From Niastella yeongjuensis (lineage in GTDB: Bacteria; Bacteroidota; Bacteroidia; Chitinophagales; Chitinophagaceae): 64,000 nucleotides of DNA. Of this stretch, positions 52,908 to 61,151 are shown in pieces. Location: the NCBI RefSeq assembly GCF_900110245.1, contig NZ_FOCZ01000010.1, positions 62,001 to 126,000 of the forward strand, written 5' to 3'. Under the pieces are notes generated by a model. It was not told the DNA's origin and did no database searches. It was given only the letters and a program-made list of their open reading frames with translations. Position 1 is the first letter of the stretch. Every line of letters starts with the position of its first letter. Made by a program: the position numbers and the translations under genes.

Positions 52908-54413
52908 ATGGGTAAACCAACGGGTTTTTTAGAATTTACCAGGGAGTTGCCAGGTAAAAAACCAGTAGAGGACAGGTTAAAAGATTACAATGAATTTGTT
53001 GAGCGTTACAGCGATGAAAAGCTGAACCAGCAATCAGCACGTTGTATGAATTGCGGGGTTCCTTTTTGCCACAGCGGATGCCCGCTGGGTAATGTGATCC
53101 CGGAGTTTAATGATGCGGTGTACCGCAAGAGCTGGCAGGAAGCCTATGATATTCTTACCTCAACCAATAACTTTCCGGAGTTTACCGGCCGTATATGCCC
53201 TGCGCCCTGCGAAAGCGCCTGTGTACTGGGTATTAATCAACCGGCTATTACTATCGAAGAAATAGAAAAGCATATTATAGAAATAGCTTTTGAAAAAGGA
53301 TTTGTAAAACCACGCAAACCACACGTACGTACGGGTAAAAAAGTAGCTGTAATAGGCTCTGGCCCCGCTGGTTTGGCTGCTGCTGCGCAGTTGAACTATG
53401 CAGGTCACTCGGTAACCGTGTTCGAGCGCGATGATGCGCCAGGTGGTTTGTTACGTTATGGCATACCTGATTTCAAACTGGAGAAATGGGTAATTGACAG
53501 AAGAATAAAGTTGATGGAAGAGGAAGGTGTTACTTTCCGCTGCCATGCCAACGTGGGCGTGAATGTTCGCATCAACGACCTGTTGCGCGAATACCATGCT
53601 ATTGTACTGGCTGGTGGTTCAACAGTTCCCCGTGATCTGAAAATTCCCGGCCGTGAACTGAAAGGCGTTTATTATGCTATGCAGTTCCTGAAGCAACAGA
53701 ACAAACGCAATGCAGGGATCGATCCGTTGGCGAATGCGAGCATCGAAAGCAATATTTTCAGCGAAAATTTATTAGCTACCGATAAGAATGTAGTGGTAAT
53801 TGGTGGTGGTGATACCGGCAGCGACTGTGTTGGTACCAGCAACCGTCATAAAGCAAAATCAGTTACCCAGTTTGAGCTGTTGCCCAAACCGCCAGAAGGG
53901 CGTACAGAATTTATGCCGTGGCCCAGTTTCCCTATGATCCTGAAAACCTCTTCTTCACATGAAGAGGGCGCCAATCGCCATTGGGCCGTTGCTACCAAGG
54001 AGTTTGTAGGTGACAAGAAAGGTAACCTGAAAGCACTGAAGGTAGTTGACCTGGAGTGGCAGGTAACTGAGGACGGCAAACCGGCACAGTTTGTTGAAAG
54101 ACCAGGATCGGAGCGGGAGCTGCCCTGTGAGCTGGCATTGCTGGCCATGGGTTTTGTACATCCGCAGCACGAAGGGTTATTAAACGAGCTGGGAGTTGAC
54201 CTGGATAGCCGTGGTAATGTTCGGGCTACTGAAAAAGAATATAAAACAAGCATCAATAAAGTGTTTGTAGCTGGTGACATGCGCCGCGGTCAAAGCCTGG
54301 TAGTATGGGCTATCAGCGAAGGCCGGGAGGCTGCGCGTAAGGTAGACGAATTCCTGAATGAAGGCGTTTCTTACCTGGAAAGCAAAGACCAGAATATTGT
54401 ATTAGCGATATAA
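52908..54413 (+). CDS. gltD: Glutamate synthase small subunit
   Basis: This 501-residue flavoprotein supplies electrons from NADPH to GltB. The N-terminal region has cysteines for two iron-sulfur centres (CMNCGVPFCHSGCPLGN and CPAPCESACVLG). FAD- and NADPH-binding Rossmann motifs are GSGPAGLAAAAQL and VVIGGGDTGSDCVGTS. GDMRRGQSLVVWAISEGRE is the closing block. It is in one operon with gltB and ends in a clear terminator. Confidence 0.96.
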   Translation: MGKPTGFLEFTRELPGKKPVEDRLKDYNEFVERYSDEKLNQQSARCMNCGVPFCHSGCPLGNVIPEFNDAVYRKSWQEAYDILTSTNNFPEFTGRICPAPCESACVLGINQPAITIEEIEKHIIEIAFEKGFVKPRKPHVRTGKKVAVIGSGPAGLAAAAQLNYAGHSVTVFERDDAPGGLLRYGIPDFKLEKWVIDRRIKLMEEEGVTFRCHANVGVNVRINDLLREYHAIVLAGGSTVPRDLKIPGRELKGVYYAMQFLKQQNKRNAGIDPLANASIESNIFSENLLATDKNVVVIGGGDTGSDCVGTSNRHKAKSVTQFELLPKPPEGRTEFMPWPSFPMILKTSSSHEEGANRHWAVATKEFVGDKKGNLKALKVVDLEWQVTEDGKPAQFVERPGSERELPCELALLAMGFVHPQHEGLLNELGVDLDSRGNVRATEKEYKTSINKVFVAGDMRRGQSLVVWAISEGREAARKVDEFLNEGVSYLESKDQNIVLAI

Positions 54414-54436
54414 GGTTAAAAAATCACATTTTTAAA

Positions 54437-54466
54437 GGCCCTGGCGATTCCGTCAGGGCCTTTTTT
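54437..54466 (+). terminator. Terminator after gltD
   Basis: GGCCCTGGCG (54437-54446) and CGTCAGGGCC (54451-54460) form a ten-pair stem with one G-T pair and loop ATTC, followed by six T. Confidence 0.92.
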
Positions 54467-54542
54467 AATTTAGATACATGTAAAATATTTGCATGTGATG
54501 ATTTGTTTATAGCAAAGCTTGTTTTCTGCCTGTTTTGGCTGT

Positions 54543-54638
54543 TAATTTTGGATTATTAATGGTTAAAGGCATATTTTTCGCAATTTGTGGCAAAAGACTG
54601 TCATTTTTTGAACACCATCCAAAAAGGATGGTGTTTTT
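54543..54638 (+). ncRNA. Candidate small RNA between gltD and amt
   Basis: TAATTTTG (54543-54550) matches the TAnnTTTG promoter element. About 60 bases later AACACCATCC (54611-54620) and GGATGGTGTT (54626-54635) form a perfect ten-pair hairpin followed by T. This is a complete terminator that no known gene needs, since gltD already has its own. A transcript of about 80 bases is inferred; an amt leader is the alternative. The rest of 54467-54839 is A+T-rich with no gene seen. Confidence 0.35.
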
Positions 54639-54839
54639 ATTTTCAAAACGTCGGTTCATTTAAAGAATGGGACAGCAATAAGTTATGACATGAATAAAAG
54701 ATAAATAAGATATGTATTATAAATATTAAAATGTAAGTAATAGGTCAGGTTTTATGTTAAAAAATGAATATTTTCGGTGTAATATTATTAAATGCTTTAT
54801 TTTAATAATATCATTATCTAAACTAAACAACGGAAAACA

Positions 54840-56240
54840 ATGAAACTGTCATTTAAAAATGTAATGCCGTTCCTGGTATTGGTGGTTGTAGCCCTGGCTG
54901 CCATGTTTATCGCACCCGAAGCGGATCACGTTCCGGGCGCTACTGAAACCCCTTATAGCACAGCAGATATTGCCTGGGTGCTGGTTTCAACGGCATTGGT
55001 GTTTTTAATGACACCTGGCCTGGCTTTCTTCTATGGCGGTATGGTGCACCGCAAAAACGTAATCTCCACCATGATCAAGAGTGTGGTTGCCGCCGGTGTG
55101 GTTGGCGTACTTTGGATCACTGTAGGTTTTAGCTTGAGTTTTGGTGACTCAATTGGTGGATTTATTGGTAATCCTTCCACTTATCTTTTCTTCAAAGGAG
55201 TTAAATCAGGCGCTGCCTGGCCGCTTGCTCCCACAATTCCTCTCGGTTTGTTTGCCCTGTTTCAACTGATGTTCGCCATCATTACACCCGGTCTGGTTGT
55301 AGGTGCTGTGGCTGAACGTATACGGTTTACCTCCTATATATTGTTTATTGTATTGTTCAGCTTGCTGGTTTATGCTCCTGTAGCACACTGGTCATGGCAT
55401 CCAAACGGCTTCCTGGCTAAAATGGGTGTTTGGGACTTTGCAGGTGGTACTGTGGTGCATATTACTGCTGGTTGTGCTGCCCTGGCTGGTGCCCTGGTTT
55501 TGAAACGTAGAAAAACGCACATGGCGCATCAGGAAACACCTGCCGCCAACGTGCCTTACGTTTTGATCGGTACAGGTTTACTTTGGTTCGGCTGGTTCGG
55601 TTTCAATGCCGGTTCTGCTGTAGGTGCTTCCGGCCTGGCTGTAAATGCCTTCGGAACAACTAATACCGCCGCTGCTGCAGCTGGTTTGGCCTGGATGTTC
55701 TTTGATGTGGTAAAAGGTAAAAAACCTTCCGTACTCGGTTTTTGTATCGGTGCGGTGGTAGGTCTGGTAGCTATTACCCCTGCCGCTGGTTTTGTAGGCA
55801 TTCCTCAAAGTATCATAATTGGTGTTGTAGGCGCTTTAGTCTCTAACATAGCAGTTGGTATCAAACAAAAATCCACATTGGATGATGCGCTCGATGTATT
55901 CCCTTGTCACGGTATTGGCGGTATGGTAGGTATGTTGCTTACCGGTGTATTTGCCAACCAGCTGGCACACGGCATTAAAGACGGTCCTCAGGGTCTGTTC
56001 TATGGCAATCCTTCCTTCTTCTTTACACAGTTTAAGGCGATGGCCATAGTAGTTGTATACAGCTTTGCAGTTTCCTACGGCATATTCAAATTCATCAACT
56101 ACGTACTTCCTTTACGTGTTACTGAAGAAGAAGAAGAACTGGGTCTGGATGAAACCCAACACAATGAGAAATATTTGCAAGGGACTTTGCTGGTAAATGG
56201 TGAGAATGGTAAACTGGTAGAAAAAGCAGCTGAGTTCTAA
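54840..56240 (+). CDS. amt: Ammonium transporter
   Basis: The 466-residue protein has a cleavable or anchored N-terminal segment and eleven membrane helices. Amt blocks are visible: FLMTPGLAFFYGGMVHRKN, VYAPVAHWSWHPNGFLAK, the DFAGGTVVHITAGCAALAGA helix with the first twin histidine region, LIGTGLLWFGWFGFNAGSA, and FPCHGIGGMVGMLLTGVFA with the second. It transports ammonium into the cytoplasm, where GltBD uses the resulting glutamine. No glnK/glnB gene is adjacent, which is unusual for amt in many bacteria. A hairpin lies between it and the porin gene. Confidence 0.96.
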   Translation: MKLSFKNVMPFLVLVVVALAAMFIAPEADHVPGATETPYSTADIAWVLVSTALVFLMTPGLAFFYGGMVHRKNVISTMIKSVVAAGVVGVLWITVGFSLSFGDSIGGFIGNPSTYLFFKGVKSGAAWPLAPTIPLGLFALFQLMFAIITPGLVVGAVAERIRFTSYILFIVLFSLLVYAPVAHWSWHPNGFLAKMGVWDFAGGTVVHITAGCAALAGALVLKRRKTHMAHQETPAANVPYVLIGTGLLWFGWFGFNAGSAVGASGLAVNAFGTTNTAAAAAGLAWMFFDVVKGKKPSVLGFCIGAVVGLVAITPAAGFVGIPQSIIIGVVGALVSNIAVGIKQKSTLDDALDVFPCHGIGGMVGMLLTGVFANQLAHGIKDGPQGLFYGNPSFFFTQFKAMAIVVVYSFAVSYGIFKFINYVLPLRVTEEEEELGLDETQHNEKYLQGTLLVNGENGKLVEKAAEF

Positions 56241-56268
56241 AAGAAAAAGGTACAGCTAATAATAAGAT

Positions 56269-56289
56269 CGGGCTTCTGACACAAGCCCG
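56269..56289. other. Intercistronic hairpin between amt and the porin gene
   Basis: CGGGCTT (56269-56275) and AAGCCCG (56283-56289) pair perfectly with a seven-base loop. No T-run follows, so it may modulate message stability between amt and the porin rather than stop transcription. Confidence 0.5.
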
Positions 56290-56336
56290 GTTCCTACCAC
56301 CGTACCCTTTTCATTAACACTTAAAATCTAACTGCA

Positions 56337-57407
56337 ATGTTAAGAAAAATTTCTTCATTGGCCATTTTTAGCATGGCCCTGGGTTCTTATGTTGAAGCGC
56401 AAGACTCTACGAAAAAAAGTACACTGAATATTACTGGTTCCGTTGACGCATATTATCGCTATAATTTTCATAATGCCAAAGATTCCGGCTATCTGAATAA
56501 TTACACCAGCTTTACCAATTCACATAATTCATTTGAATTGGGGATGGCATCGGTAAAAGCTGAATATACCACCGGTAAAGTTACGGGAGTGGTTGATCTG
56601 GGTTTTGGCAGAAGGGCAGAAGAGTTTTCTTACAATGAAAAAAGCAGCGGGCTGGGAACAGCTATCAAGCAGGCGTATATTTCAGTAGCTGCTTCTGATA
56701 AATTAAAGTTCACTATGGGAAAATGGGCTACACATATCGGTTACGAAGTGGTGGATGCCTATTTGAACCGCAACTACAGCATGTCGTACATGTTCTCGTT
56801 CGGTCCCTTCTTTCATACCGGTTTAAAGGCTGAATACACTGCCGGCAGCTGGGGTTTTATGGCGGGTGTGGCCAATCCAACCGACAATGTGACCGCCAGT
56901 TTTGCCAAGAAAATGGCAATAGCACAAATAAGTAAAACCGCCGCCGATGGCAAATTTAAAGCCTACCTCAACTACCAGGGCGGTAAAGACATGGCAGAAA
57001 ACACCATTAACCAGGTTGACCTGGTAGCTACCGCTACCCTGAGCGATAAATTCAGCGTTGGTTATAATGGCACGGTACAGTCTATTAAGCCCAATGGCAA
57101 AAGCAGCGGCGACAGCTGGTGGGGATCTGCTGTTTATTTAAATGTTGATCCTTCCAGTGTGTTTGGCTTAACCCTGCGTGGTGAGTATTTCGATGATAAG
57201 AATGCGGTATCAGGATTTTCTTCTGCTGCCGGTTTAGGTACCAGTGTAATGGCTGCCACCTTATCGGGCAATATTCATATCGAAAACCTGACCATCATTC
57301 CTGAATTCAGATTAGACAGTTCAAAAGACCCAATATTTGCTAAGAACCCCAATGAAGGGGTAAAAAGCACAGGTACGTTCCTGTTGGCCGCTACCTGGCA
57401 CTTCTAA
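56337..57407 (+). CDS. Putative beta-barrel porin (BBP2/OmpL-like)
   Basis: The 356-residue protein has a signal peptide (MLRKISSLAIFSMALGSYVEAQ) and then alternating amphipathic strands ending in aromatic Phe (LLAATWHF), as expected for an outer-membrane barrel. Blocks such as GSVDAYYRYNF, YTGLKAEYTAGSWGFMAGVANPTDN-like strands, MGKWATHIGYEVVDAYLNRNYS and FGPFFHTGLKAEYT match the BBP2 family. Its position 96 bases after the ammonium transporter, before a shared terminator, suggests it lets ammonium or another nitrogen compound through the outer membrane. Confidence 0.85.
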   Translation: MLRKISSLAIFSMALGSYVEAQDSTKKSTLNITGSVDAYYRYNFHNAKDSGYLNNYTSFTNSHNSFELGMASVKAEYTTGKVTGVVDLGFGRRAEEFSYNEKSSGLGTAIKQAYISVAASDKLKFTMGKWATHIGYEVVDAYLNRNYSMSYMFSFGPFFHTGLKAEYTAGSWGFMAGVANPTDNVTASFAKKMAIAQISKTAADGKFKAYLNYQGGKDMAENTINQVDLVATATLSDKFSVGYNGTVQSIKPNGKSSGDSWWGSAVYLNVDPSSVFGLTLRGEYFDDKNAVSGFSSAAGLGTSVMAATLSGNIHIENLTIIPEFRLDSSKDPIFAKNPNEGVKSTGTFLLAATWHF

Positions 57408-57434
57408 AACCAAAACTAACGAGCTTCCATATAG

Positions 57435-57464
57435 GGGTATCCGCCACGGCGGATACCCTTTTTT
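57435..57464 (+). terminator. Terminator after the porin gene
   Basis: GGGTATCCGCC (57435-57445) and GGCGGATACCC (57448-57458) pair over eleven positions, followed by six T. Confidence 0.92.
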
Positions 57465-57566
57465 ATTGGCTGCTTTCACTGTCTGGCCAGCGCTTAAGCT
57501 GATATCCATTTTTCATGGTGGTTTCATTGTTATTCCATCGTTTCTCCGTTCATTCTCCATCCTGTA

Positions 57567-57625
57567 ATGGAAGATGAATGGAAGAACAATGGAGGATGAA
57601 TGGAAGATGAATGGAGGATGGATGA
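57567..57625. repeat. Period-11 repeat ATGGAAGATGA
   Basis: ATGGAAGATGA, ATGGAAGAACA, ATGGAGGATGA, ATGGAAGATGA and ATGGAGGATGG follow in phase. This has the longest period among the short arrays. Confidence 0.85.
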
Positions 57626-58017
57626 AATTTGAGCAAAGGAACAGTGATTCCCGGCCACGCGAAAGAATAGAAGGGAGTCTGACAAATAAATATTATTTTT
57701 TATTTTATATGTATTATAATTTACATGTTGCCGTTAAAAAATGGTATTTTTGAGAATAGCGGTGGCTGATAGGCGCATATAAGTCTAAAATATTAGGCTG
57801 TGTGGGATGAATACCTGGTATGTAATAAATTATAATGTGATTAGAGCTCTAAAAGCGTGTTGGGAATTAGAAAATGCTAATAAAATAGTATTCAGTAAAT
57901 GATCCGGTAGTATTTCGGATTTTCACCTATAACCAAAACTAACTAAACGCTGTGCGGTAATATAATGAAATAGTATTTAATGCTTTTTTTCATTACCGTT
58001 GTTTTAGTTATCAGAAA

Positions 58018-58052
58018 AACGCATCCGTTTCGTCCGGGTGCGTTTCTTTTTT
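58018..58052. terminator. Bidirectional terminator near ppc 3' end
   Basis: AACGCATCCG (58018-58027) and CGGGTGCGTT (58035-58044) form a ten-pair stem with one G-T pair. T follows on the plus strand (TTTCTTTTTT) and, on the minus strand, the complement of the A-run upstream, so it can end ppc transcription 93 bases after its stop. Confidence 0.8.
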
Positions 58053-58109
58053 GTGAGTAGGTGATAAATGAAAGGTGAATAGTGAATGATTGCTCAAATA
58101 GCAGCAGTT

Positions 58110-58137
58110 CACTCACTACTCACCACTCACCACTCAC
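58110..58137. repeat. Heptamer array CACTCAC abutting the ppc stop codon
   Basis: CACTCAC, TACTCAC, CACTCAC and CACTCAC run in phase; the last base is the third base of the ppc TAG stop as read on the minus strand. Confidence 0.8.
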
Positions 58138-60716
58138 TATGCAGAGTTTCTTCCGGCGTTGATAATACCGAATGAACTGCGTATAACCAGTTTCTCGAAA
58201 ATTTCTTTATGCTGTGGTTGGGCGTTCTGCTCTTCCATCAGGCGAATACGCGCCATGGCGTATTGCTGAATGGTGGTCAGCGGCAACACAATGCGCTCCC
58301 GCATTTGCACCGACAACTGTTCAACCGGGTAATCAGCCATCAGTTCACTTTTGCCCGACAATAAGAAAATATACCGTTGCGTCAGTTCATATTCTTTATA
58401 GATCTGGTTCCAGATCTCGCCATAGCGGGGATCCTGCGCCAGGTATTCCGTTAATGGGAAGAAGCATTTTTTCATGGCCATTTCGCAGTTATCCATCAGT
58501 GTTTTGAAAAACATGGAATGGCGGTAAACCTTCTTTATATCGTTTAATTTACCCTTTTTCTCCATAGCCTGTAAGGCAGTGCCCACGCCGTAATAACCGG
58601 TTACATTTTGTTTTAACTGGCTCCAGGCGCCCACAAAGGGGATGGCTCGCAGGTCTTTCAGCGACAACTTTGCTGAAGAACCGCGTTTGGCCGGCCGGCT
58701 GCCGATGTTGGTCTGGCTGTAGAATTTCAGTGGACTTACATGGGCCAGGTAGTTCAGGAAATCGGGGTTGTTCTTTAGTTCATTGTAAGACTTCAAACCT
58801 TCTTCGGCCAGTTCACCCAGTAATTCTTCTTCCTCTTTTGATAAAGTTTTGTCTTTATCGGCTAATACATCATTCGAAATACCGGCATTCAGCAATTGCT
58901 CAATGTTGAATTGAGCAGAGTCGATGGTGCCGAAGTTGGAACTAACTGTTTGACCCTGTATGGTTAATTGAATTTCTTTATTGCTGATGTTGTTGCCCAT
59001 AGAAGCATAGAACTTATGGGTTTTACCACCACCGCGTGCTGGCGGACCGCCACGGCCATCGAAGAACACCACATCGATGCCATATTTTGCAGAAATGCTG
59101 GTAAGCTTTTCTTTGGCTTTATAAATGCTCCAGTTGGCCATCAAATAACCGCCGTCTTTGGTGCCATCAGAAAAACCAAGCATGATGGTTTGACGGTTGT
59201 TTCGTTTTTGCAGGTGTTTGCGATAGATCTCATTCGCGTACAACTCTTCCATGATGTCAGCTGCTTCCTGCAGGTCATCGATGGTTTCAAACAGGGGAAC
59301 GATGTCGATGGTGAGGTCTTCGTTTTTCCAGCCGCATAATTTAAACAGCCCATATACTTCCAGCAGGTTCAGTGCGCTGTTGCACTGGCTGATGATGTAA
59401 CGGCTGCAGCCTTCAACTCCATTGTATTGTTGAATTTCTTTAATGGCTTTAATGCTCAGCAGGGTATCTTTTTCAATGCCATCTTCAAATACATGTCCGC
59501 CAATATCACCACTGGCTTTGTATAAAAGCTTTTTCTTTTCTTCTTCCGAAAGCTCCGCGTAGTTCTTTGGAAGAATATCTGTTTTGGCGGCAATTGCTTC
59601 CAGCACTTTACCGTGAATGCTGCTATCCTGCCGAACATCGAGCGATGCAAAGTGCAAACCGAATACATGCACTTTGTTTATGAGGTTATCTACCAGGTGC
59701 TGGAATAACCCATTGTGCTGGTAGATTAGTATTTCTCTTATTTTTTGCAATGCATCCAGGATGCCCTGTTTGCTGAGGAAAGTGCGCTGACCTGGAATGA
59801 AGATGTTTTCGTATAACTGTTTTTCCAGATCTGCCAGAATGGTATCAACCCCTTTGAAGGTAAGGCGTCTTTTCAGCTTACGTACTTCGAGGTAATAACA
59901 TTTTATAATGCTGCCACGCAGGGCATCTGCCACTTTCAGTGTGGTGTCAACGGTGACAAACGGGTTGCCGTCGCGGTCGCCACCAGGCCAGAAGCCCATG
60001 GTGATCACCGGGTTGGTATCCGGGATCATTTGCGGGAACTGGGTGTTCAGGTAGGTAATGATGCGGCCGGCTGCATTATAGAATACATTTTCCAGGTACC
60101 AGATAAGGCTTACTGCCTCATCGAACGGCGTGGGTTTTTCCTTTTTGAAGAAAGGCGTTTTGCCCAGCTGCTGCAGGTACATATTTATCTGGCTGGTATT
60201 ATTTTCTGCCAGTGCTTTCGACAGGTCGTGGATAATGCCCAATACTGGTCCGGGATAGAACTGGGTAGGGTGGGCGGTGAGTACCAGCCTTATGGAGAAA
60301 TCTTCCAGTTTTTTAGCCAGCTCTTCCTGTTTGCCTTCCTGAATAACATCGGCGGCCAGGTACTTTAAGGTGCCGATGCCATTGAAGTCGTTAATTTCCT
60401 TGAAGGAGGCATCTTCCAGCGCATCGAACAAAACCACCTGCCGCTCTACATATTGAATAAAGCGGAACAACAGGTCAAGTTTATCCTGCTCCTTTATGTA
60501 GGAAGTATGCTTCTCAAAAAATTCATCGATGATCTGCATGGGGCTCTGCTTCTTCTTATACCCCTCTTCACAATTATTTAATAACAATGAAAGCAGAATA
60601 CCGGTTTTCTCAATTCGATGAAACGGGAGCGAGGTAAACAGGCTGTTGTAGAGCTGAAATTTTATGCCTACATAATTCTTAAATTGCTGCAGTCCTCGCG
60701 TTGACTGATGATCCAT
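58137..60716 (-). CDS. ppc: Phosphoenolpyruvate carboxylase
   Basis: The 859-residue enzyme carboxylates PEP to oxaloacetate and so feeds aspartate and the threonine pathway encoded next to it. Conserved blocks include VLTAHPTQFYPGPV with the catalytic His, FWPGGDRDGNPFVT, IMLGFSDGTKDGGYLMANW, FFDGRGGPPARGGG with the glycine-rich active-site loop, and a final SSFGIINAGRNSA. The usual last residues of many PEPCs are Q-N-T-G; this protein ends N-S-A, a variant that could alter feedback or product release but is not proof of inactivity. The start at 60716 (MDHQSTRGLQQF) has no in-frame alternative of similar length. It is divergent from thrA. Confidence 0.96.
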   Translation of the reverse strand: MDHQSTRGLQQFKNYVGIKFQLYNSLFTSLPFHRIEKTGILLSLLLNNCEEGYKKKQSPMQIIDEFFEKHTSYIKEQDKLDLLFRFIQYVERQVVLFDALEDASFKEINDFNGIGTLKYLAADVIQEGKQEELAKKLEDFSIRLVLTAHPTQFYPGPVLGIIHDLSKALAENNTSQINMYLQQLGKTPFFKKEKPTPFDEAVSLIWYLENVFYNAAGRIITYLNTQFPQMIPDTNPVITMGFWPGGDRDGNPFVTVDTTLKVADALRGSIIKCYYLEVRKLKRRLTFKGVDTILADLEKQLYENIFIPGQRTFLSKQGILDALQKIREILIYQHNGLFQHLVDNLINKVHVFGLHFASLDVRQDSSIHGKVLEAIAAKTDILPKNYAELSEEEKKKLLYKASGDIGGHVFEDGIEKDTLLSIKAIKEIQQYNGVEGCSRYIISQCNSALNLLEVYGLFKLCGWKNEDLTIDIVPLFETIDDLQEAADIMEELYANEIYRKHLQKRNNRQTIMLGFSDGTKDGGYLMANWSIYKAKEKLTSISAKYGIDVVFFDGRGGPPARGGGKTHKFYASMGNNISNKEIQLTIQGQTVSSNFGTIDSAQFNIEQLLNAGISNDVLADKDKTLSKEEEELLGELAEEGLKSYNELKNNPDFLNYLAHVSPLKFYSQTNIGSRPAKRGSSAKLSLKDLRAIPFVGAWSQLKQNVTGYYGVGTALQAMEKKGKLNDIKKVYRHSMFFKTLMDNCEMAMKKCFFPLTEYLAQDPRYGEIWNQIYKEYELTQRYIFLLSGKSELMADYPVEQLSVQMRERIVLPLTTIQQYAMARIRLMEEQNAQPQHKEIFEKLVIRSSFGIINAGRNSA

Positions 60717-60918
60717 GTAATATCTAGTTTATGGCATTAATGCAAAATGCAAAAATATAGCAAGCAGCAACAATAATCGGGCATTGAAAGTACAAGAAAA
60801 AATTTAATGAGAGCACCGAATTGTTGAATTGTTTTCAATAAATCTAAATAAACATTGGTGAAAATTGCTCGTAGCCAAAATAAATTTAAAAACTAACAAA
60901 TGTTATAGACTTTTGTGT

Positions 60919-60926
60919 TATCTTTG
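60919..60926 (+). promoter_or_regulatory. thr operon -7 element
   Basis: TATCTTTG is an exact match to TAnnTTTG. A convincing -33 TTTG at the right spacing was not found. Transcription would start near 60933, close to the leader frame. Confidence 0.45.
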
Positions 60927-60945
60927 ATCACATGAAAATAACATA

Positions 60946-61029
60946 GTGGTACTTTTTCAACATATCATTCTTTCCTCCGGCACGGTAGCTTCCACAGCTA
61001 CAACTACCACTATTACAACAACCCGTTAA
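60946..61029 (+). CDS. Threonine-rich leader peptide of the thr operon
   Basis: The frame read from GTG at 60946 gives 27 residues, MVLFQHIILSSGTVAS followed by T-A-T-T-T-T-I-T-T-T-R. Nine Thr codons and Ile fit the thr operon leader logic of E. coli (thrL), where scarcity of charged tRNA-Thr or tRNA-Ile stalls the ribosome and prevents termination. The only ATG nearby (60932) is in another frame and stops after four codons, so the GTG start is uncertain. The peptide ends 122 bases before thrA. Confidence 0.7.
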   Translation: MVLFQHIILSSGTVASTATTTTITTTR

Positions 61030-61036
61030 GGGTTGT
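61018..61036 (+). promoter_or_regulatory. thr leader hairpin
   Basis: ACAACCC (61018-61024) and GGGTTGT (61030-61036) form a seven-pair stem overlapping the last Thr codons and the leader stop. GTTGTA (61032-61037) can also pair with the earlier TACAAC (60999-61004), so alternative structures are possible. No strong T-run follows, so the exact attenuation mode is unclear. Confidence 0.5.
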
Positions 61037-61151
61037 ACATTTCCATATTACCACTGGGGTTTAATCTACCTTCAAATTCTCAGAAAGAGAATCCCGATCA
61101 GGAAAGCATCAGGTTATTTCAACTAATTTCAAATCAATTTAATTTCAGGTT

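Larger units (their letters stand above)
57465..58136. other. Noncoding spacer between porin and ppc
   Basis: This 672-base region holds the 11-base repeat array at 57567-57625, a TAnnTTTG match TATTTTTG at 57745-57752, a bulged hairpin near 57955-58000, the bidirectional hairpin at 58018-58052 and the heptamer array at 58110-58137. No gene was seen; an RNA running from about 57758 to 58052 is conceivable. Confidence 0.5.
60717..61151. other. Divergent ppc-thrA control region
   Basis: This 435-base spacer carries the minus-strand ppc promoter region and, from 60919 on, the thr promoter element, leader peptide and hairpin described separately. Downstream, 61037-61151 holds a small ATTCTC/GAGAAT stem near 61076 and no further gene. 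Confidence 0.6.

Noticed and set aside
58968-59339. A 123-codon plus-strand frame
   Set aside because: It is antisense to conserved active-site segments of ppc.
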